Shown here: piece by piece, positions 59,885 through 64,000 of the stretch
How positions within the stretch are numbered: position 1 is the stretch's first letter
Layout: each line of letters opens with the position of its first letter
DNA from: Fulvivirga sp.
GTDB lineage: Bacteria > Bacteroidota > Bacteroidia > Cytophagales > Cyclobacteriaceae
Direction: 5' to 3'
Assembly (NCBI GenBank): GCA_028280565.1
Contig: JANQLQ010000024.1
Coordinates: forward strand, 45,248 to 109,247
Length of the DNA stretch: 64,000 nucleotides
Position numbers and translations under genes: made by a program
Notes under the pieces: model-generated
Databases searched by the model: none
Seen by the model: the letters and a program-made list of their open reading frames with translations, nothing else
Told to the model about the DNA's origin: nothing

Positions 59885-62254
59885 ATGTTCAAAAACTATA
59901 TTAAACTCACCTTAAGAAACCTTTGGAAGAATCGTGTATTTACATCTATCAACGTACTTGGTATGGGACTATCACTATCTTGCTGCATTCTAGCTTACGT
60001 AAACTATGGTTATTTTGGTAAATATGATAGTACACACGATAACATAAATTTGACATACCGTGTAAATCTTATCAATGAAAACTCAGGAGATATAAAGAGG
60101 TACGGCATCTCCCCAATAGCCTTAAAATCAGCCCTGGAAAGTAAAACTAAGGGTTCGGTTACATCTGCCAGGTACAGAACCACTCTTTCAAACGTAAGCC
60201 TGGAAGACGAGCTATTTTCAACTCGTATGGCTTATGTTGATAAGGAGTTCATTCAAATATTCAATCTTCCATTGATAGGAGGTTCATATGAAAATTTAAG
60301 TAATAGCAGCAGCATTTATTTAAGTGAAGAATCTTCAGAAAAATATTTTGGTCAAGCTAATGCGATTGGTAGGATCATAGAAGTAATTTTTGATGGGTCC
60401 AAAAAAAAGTTCACTGTCGAGGGTGTATTCCAGGATTGGGAGCAAAATTCAAGTTTTCAATTTGACTTGTTTACAAATTTCAATAACCTTTTCTATGCTA
60501 ATACTGGCATTGATGAAAACGATTGGTCAAACTATTGTATGCTGTTTATAGGTAATGTCGAAAAACAAAATACTTATGTGATAGAAAAAGATCTGCGTGA
60601 ATATGTCGGGTTGCAAAACAAGACTAATATTAACCTGCAGATTACCGGTTTTTATTTAGATCCATTTCAAGGAATGGCAGACAGAGATCAGAAGTTGGAG
60701 GTAGTCAACCAATGGTTGGTAGGGCGAGCCCCAACAGCTGTTGTAACTGTTCCTATAATTATGGCGGCTTTAATACTCCTTATTGCCTGTTTCAACTTTA
60801 CAAATACCTCAATTGCTATATTCTCTAAAAGGCTTAAAGAAATTGGAATTCGTAAGGTAATGGGTAGTGAAAGATCATCAATAATTATACAATTTTTAGG
60901 AGAAACGTTGATTCTATGTATCATAGCCACCGTATTATCTCTTGTGATGACCAGTTTCCTTATCGATTGGTATAATAACTTATGGTCCTTTTTACACTTA
61001 AAAGTAGAGTATAGTATTCAAATAATTATATTTTTGATTATTTTAATTTCTGGTGCAGCAGTTATGTCAGGCGGATACCCGTCCTTCTATATAAGTAAGT
61101 TTCAAGCATCCAATATCTTAAAAGGAACTGTAAAATTGGGAGGTACCAATTTCTTCGTTAGATCATTATTGACGCTTCAATTCACTTTATCATTAATAGC
61201 CATTGTATTTGCTATAGCCTTTGTTAATAACGCTCGATTTCAAAAAAACTTAGACCTAGGTTTTGAAACCGAAGGTATTATTTACACAAAGATGGATAAT
61301 AGTGATCAACTAGATACGTATAAAAATCAGCTGGCACAGAATAGCGACATAGAAGCGGTGGTCGGAAGTGATGACCATATATATTCATCCGCTAAAAATG
61401 TATCCATTCGCTGTAATGGGATAAATAAGGATGTTAAAATGATGGATATTGGCGAAAAATACCTGGAAACTATGAGCATCAAGATAATCGCTGGCAGAGA
61501 CTTTATTGAAAATTCCCAATCCGATGAATTAGAATCCATTATAGTCAATGAAGAGTTTCTTAGACATTTTGCTTTGACAGAACCACTTAATACCAAAATT
61601 ACTTTGATGGATACTGTGAGTTATTATGTCGTAGGTGTGGTTAAAGACATGTACCTAGATGGAATATGGCGACCAATTGAACCTTTGGTATTGAGGAAGG
61701 CAGATGTTGATAGCTATACTCACTTAGTAGTGAAAACATCTTCGGACAAAGCTATTAATGTTAATGCTGCCATGGAAAAAGAATGGAAAAGTATATTCCC
61801 AGACGAGACATATACCGGGAAATATCAAAACAGACTAAGAGTTTACACACAAGAAACCAATGAAAACATTGTGAAGATTTTTTCTTTTATGGGGATTATC
61901 GCCACTTTATTATCTATGACTGGCCTATACAGTTTAGTAACACTAAGTATAATTAAAAAAATGAAAGAAATTGGTGTTAGAAAAGTTTTAGGTGCTTCTA
62001 TTAGTAGTTTGATGTTGGTAATAAATAAAGAATTTATAATTATATTTTTAATATCCTCCTTAATAGGGTCTTTTGTCGGCTTTTCAATGGTAGATATGGT
62101 AATGTCGAGTTCGTGGGCCTACTATTTAAAAACAGGCCTGGGAGTTATAGGGTTTTCCATATTGCTTCTTTTCCTCATTTCTTCTTCTGTAATTATAGGG
62201 AAAATTTTAAGAGCCGCTCGTCTCAATCCTACAAAAACGCTGAGAATAGAATGA
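59885..62254 (+). CDS. FtsX/MacB-family ABC transporter permease
   Basis: The 789-residue protein has the double layout common in Bacteroidota: an N-terminal membrane segment (VFTSINVLGMGLSLSCCILAY), a periplasmic MacB-type domain (~45-270), an FtsX core with three segments (~285-410; FKNTSIAIFSKRLKEIGIRKVMG-like), then a second set (~430-450, periplasmic ~460-640, FtsX ~665-785 with SIIKKMKEIGVRKVLGASISSLM). It works with an ATPase encoded elsewhere, exporting peptides, lipoproteins or small molecules or acting mechanically. Base composition is markedly more AT-rich than in the mnmE or PspA regions, which suggests transfer. Confidence 0.88.
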   Translation: MFKNYIKLTLRNLWKNRVFTSINVLGMGLSLSCCILAYVNYGYFGKYDSTHDNINLTYRVNLINENSGDIKRYGISPIALKSALESKTKGSVTSARYRTTLSNVSLEDELFSTRMAYVDKEFIQIFNLPLIGGSYENLSNSSSIYLSEESSEKYFGQANAIGRIIEVIFDGSKKKFTVEGVFQDWEQNSSFQFDLFTNFNNLFYANTGIDENDWSNYCMLFIGNVEKQNTYVIEKDLREYVGLQNKTNINLQITGFYLDPFQGMADRDQKLEVVNQWLVGRAPTAVVTVPIIMAALILLIACFNFTNTSIAIFSKRLKEIGIRKVMGSERSSIIIQFLGETLILCIIATVLSLVMTSFLIDWYNNLWSFLHLKVEYSIQIIIFLIILISGAAVMSGGYPSFYISKFQASNILKGTVKLGGTNFFVRSLLTLQFTLSLIAIVFAIAFVNNARFQKNLDLGFETEGIIYTKMDNSDQLDTYKNQLAQNSDIEAVVGSDDHIYSSAKNVSIRCNGINKDVKMMDIGEKYLETMSIKIIAGRDFIENSQSDELESIIVNEEFLRHFALTEPLNTKITLMDTVSYYVVGVVKDMYLDGIWRPIEPLVLRKADVDSYTHLVVKTSSDKAINVNAAMEKEWKSIFPDETYTGKYQNRLRVYTQETNENIVKIFSFMGIIATLLSMTGLYSLVTLSIIKKMKEIGVRKVLGASISSLMLVINKEFIIIFLISSLIGSFVGFSMVDMVMSSSWAYYLKTGLGVIGFSILLLFLISSSVIIGKILRAARLNPTKTLRIE

Positions 62255-62509
62255 AAACAAACTATAATGAAAGAAGTCTGCCTGGCAAAAGCATTAGATA
62301 TACCACGCTTAAATAATTATGTTTTAACTTCAAAACTGAAATATTTAAATAGGCGTAAAAGTTTATATCTATCAATAGATTTCTTCAAAACTCTTTTTAC
62401 AAGGGAACAATCAAACCTTACGTTGACATTGATAAAATCTTCGATTTGATATCAGATAAACTCGCAAGAACAAAACCTGTTTTTAAGAATTAACTTTTCA
62501 GAAGGAACG

Positions 62510-63169
62510 ATGGAAGTTACCTGTTTTAAGGTGTCAAAGCTATTTATGAAGAATCAGTGTTACCTGGTACATAAAAATGGCCAGGGGGTTCTAATAGACC
62601 CGGCATGGGATTATAAACTAATCAATAGCTTTATAATTCGAAATGGTTTAGAATTATTAGGCGTTTTATTGACTCATTCACATCCTGATCACACCAATCT
62701 GGCCGACCGATTTGCCAGGAATCATGATATACCCGTTTATATGTCTCAAATAGAAATTGACTTTTACAATTTCAGATGTCATCATTTGCAAGCAATCCAA
62801 CACCTCAATTTTATTTCTTTATCTCCTTTTTCTATAATACCATTACATACACCAGGACATACTGCAGGAGGAACTTGTTACTTGATAGAAAACAGTTTAT
62901 TTACAGGAGACACTGTTTTTATTGAAGGTGTGGGAATATGTTCTGAATATGGAGGTGACATCGATGAGATGTATGATACGATTCAATATTTAAAGACTAC
63001 TTTATCGGATAAAACATTGATTTGGCCTGGTCACTCTTTTGGACAAATCCCCGGTAAAGAATTATCTTTTTTGAAAGGTCAAAATATTTATTTCCAATTC
63101 GACAATAGGGAACACTTTACTAAATTAAGAATGCGTAAAGGACAGTCAAACCCATTCAATTTTAAATGA
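62510..63169 (+). CDS. Metallo-beta-lactamase-fold hydrolase, PksB/BaeB-like
   Basis: The 219-residue protein carries the two-zinc site: H56-x-H58-x-D60-H61 (THSHPDHTNL), His in LHTPGHTAGG, Asp in FTGDTVF and His in WPGHSFGQ. The C-terminal NREHFTKLRMRKGQSNPFNFK is like that of the zinc-dependent hydrolases PksB/BaeB in trans-AT polyketide clusters; a glyoxalase II-like thioesterase is the alternative. It converges with the AT-like fragment 16 bases away. If the assignment holds, it hydrolyses acyl thioesters on carrier proteins. Confidence 0.8.
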   Translation: MEVTCFKVSKLFMKNQCYLVHKNGQGVLIDPAWDYKLINSFIIRNGLELLGVLLTHSHPDHTNLADRFARNHDIPVYMSQIEIDFYNFRCHHLQAIQHLNFISLSPFSIIPLHTPGHTAGGTCYLIENSLFTGDTVFIEGVGICSEYGGDIDEMYDTIQYLKTTLSDKTLIWPGHSFGQIPGKELSFLKGQNIYFQFDNREHFTKLRMRKGQSNPFNFK

Positions 63170-63184
63170 TCATTCCAAGGTACT

Positions 63185-63910
63185 TCAAGAGTTAGTCAAT
63201 GTGTTTTTCAGAGTGTCCATTTGACTCAACTCTCGTTTATAAGGTGTCATAATTTGAAATAACTGTGAATTTGAAGTTGAACTTAAGTTATATTTCGCAA
63301 AAGTGGCACTAGTACCGGAGGGGCCTAAGTCCACATAAAAACAACTCCCTTTGCTCTCAAAAAAATCTACAGCTTTAACAAAGTTCGTGTATTTATACGT
63401 TGCCTCCCAGAAATAATTAGGGTATAAACACTTTAGCTCATCAATCAAAAACCCTGATACAAATGGAGTTTTCGACCCTGGGAATGAATTCAGAATTTGA
63501 GAATTTCTATGACTTGCCAAATAAGAAATTACTCCTTGTTTATACATTGGGGAGTGGAACGGAAATTTGACTGGGAGTTTTATGCTGGATACTTTCAGGG
63601 CCATCAATTTGACTCGAAAGGATTCAATATCACTTACACGCCCTGTTACAATAAAATGACCATTAAAGTTATCTGAGGCTATAAAAACTTCATGCTCATT
63701 TATCAATTCATTCATTCCGGCGTCTCGATCCGAAATAACCGCCAACATTCCTCCTTCATCAATATTTTCAGTTATTACTTGTGCTTGTTCTATAGCAATT
63801 TCTATGGCCTTACTAGGTTCCAGCATTTTGCTGGCAACGGCAGCGGATATCTCTCCAAGACTACTTCCCATAACATAATCGGGTATAATTTGACTATGTT
63901 CAAGAGTTGG
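63185..63910 (-). pseudogene. Trans-AT PKS acyltransferase/acyl hydrolase, truncated 5'
   Basis: The fragment begins ...IIPDYVMGSSLGEISAA, the nucleophile elbow GxSxGE with Ser in place of the usual His, and has the FPFHSPMY segment bearing the catalytic His, and an end typical of malonyl transferase folds. The Arg that binds the malonyl carboxylate (normally in RG.LM) is replaced (IEQAQVI), as in acyl hydrolases (AH, PedC type) of trans-AT polyketide synthases. The normal N-terminal ~80-90 residues are missing: similarity stops at ~63910, where IS-like repeats begin. The first Met of the remaining frame is at 63871. Confidence 0.75.
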
Positions 63911-64000
63911 ATATATCGGTGAATATGTGCCATTGATATCGGCGTAAAGTATGCCAGTCGTATCGGATTAACTTGTGCCACCTCTATCGGTGGAAAGTGT
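63911..64000. mobile_element. End of an IS21-family-like element (subterminal repeats)
   Basis: Four units start with tatcgg at 63914, 63937, 63961 and 63985 (spacing 23, 24, 24), each followed by a variable part and tgcca in three of them. Repeated ~20-24-base units of this kind, with cggt...gtgcca, resemble the transposase-binding repeats at ends of IS21-family elements. The pattern runs off the right edge. Its start coincides with the break in the acyltransferase gene. Confidence 0.5.

Noticed and set aside
62267..62449. 60-codon frame after the FtsX-type gene
   Set aside because: It lies in AT-rich intergenic sequence with no domain; likely chance.
63911..64000. Possible CRISPR array or octapeptide-repeat gene
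   Set aside because: Units are only 23-24 bases with partly conserved sequence and no unique spacers, so not CRISPR. One minus-strand frame reads xxxPIxxA repeats, but the match to IS21-type end repeats explains it better.

Overview
The window reads as a chromosomal segment of a gliding-type member of the Bacteroidota, probably order Cytophagales. The reasons are a PorP/SprF-family type IX secretion protein, two kinds of type IX sorting domain (one at the end of a secreted chitin-active oxygenase, one a CHU_C domain), PKD-repeat surface proteins, promoters of the Bacteroidota TAnnTTTG type and no consistent Shine-Dalgarno sites. Identification is from sequence reading only. No tRNA, rRNA or CRISPR array was seen.

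Left part (1-14822). After the 3' end of a helicase-nuclease gene and an inverted-repeat element, the minus strand carries a long colinear gene set. In order of transcription it encodes a YbjN/CesT-fold protein, PspA, an NfeD/YqiJ-like membrane protein, a YqiK-like flotillin, a 1,653-residue coiled-coil AAA+ ATPase, a 52-residue membrane protein, a DUF4178 protein, a lipoprotein, a DUF350 (YjfL) membrane protein and a membrane-anchored aminopropyltransferase. I read this as a membrane-stress or membrane-remodelling system combining ESCRT-III-like, flotillin and AAA+ components. An XRE/S24-type regulator gene diverges from it, with a candidate palindromic operator in the shared promoter region.

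Middle part (15040-36538). Housekeeping and accessory genes follow: cardiolipin synthase, DinB, a membrane-anchored redoxin, a GAF/PAS sensor, a TPR lipoprotein, an alpha/beta hydrolase, DUF3108, dapD and a glycosyltransferase. Next is a Mn/Fe uptake operon (DtxR-family repressor, binding lipoprotein, ATPase, two permeases). Its first permease carries a fused DtxR-like tail, and an operator-like sequence overlaps the promoter. A group II intron 3' remnant, a secreted AA10 oxygenase and an OmpA/PD40 protein complete this part.

Signalling and surface part (37041-54771). Eight two-component genes lie in a row on the plus strand, two of them histidine kinases with N-terminal receiver domains. They are followed by PorP/SprF, a tiny CHU_C protein and a 1,765-residue PKD/FN3 protein. 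The last two look like the C-terminal and N-terminal pieces of one adhesin, in swapped order.

Right part (54821-64000). A globin gene and intact mnmE are followed directly by a decayed tyrosine recombinase, other gene remnants and a 4'-phosphopantetheinyl transferase. An AT-richer stretch then carries an FtsX-type exporter, a PksB/BaeB-like metallo-hydrolase and an acyl-hydrolase/AT fragment cut by what looks like an IS21-family end. This suggests a genomic island at the 3' end of mnmE that holds the edge of a trans-AT polyketide cluster.
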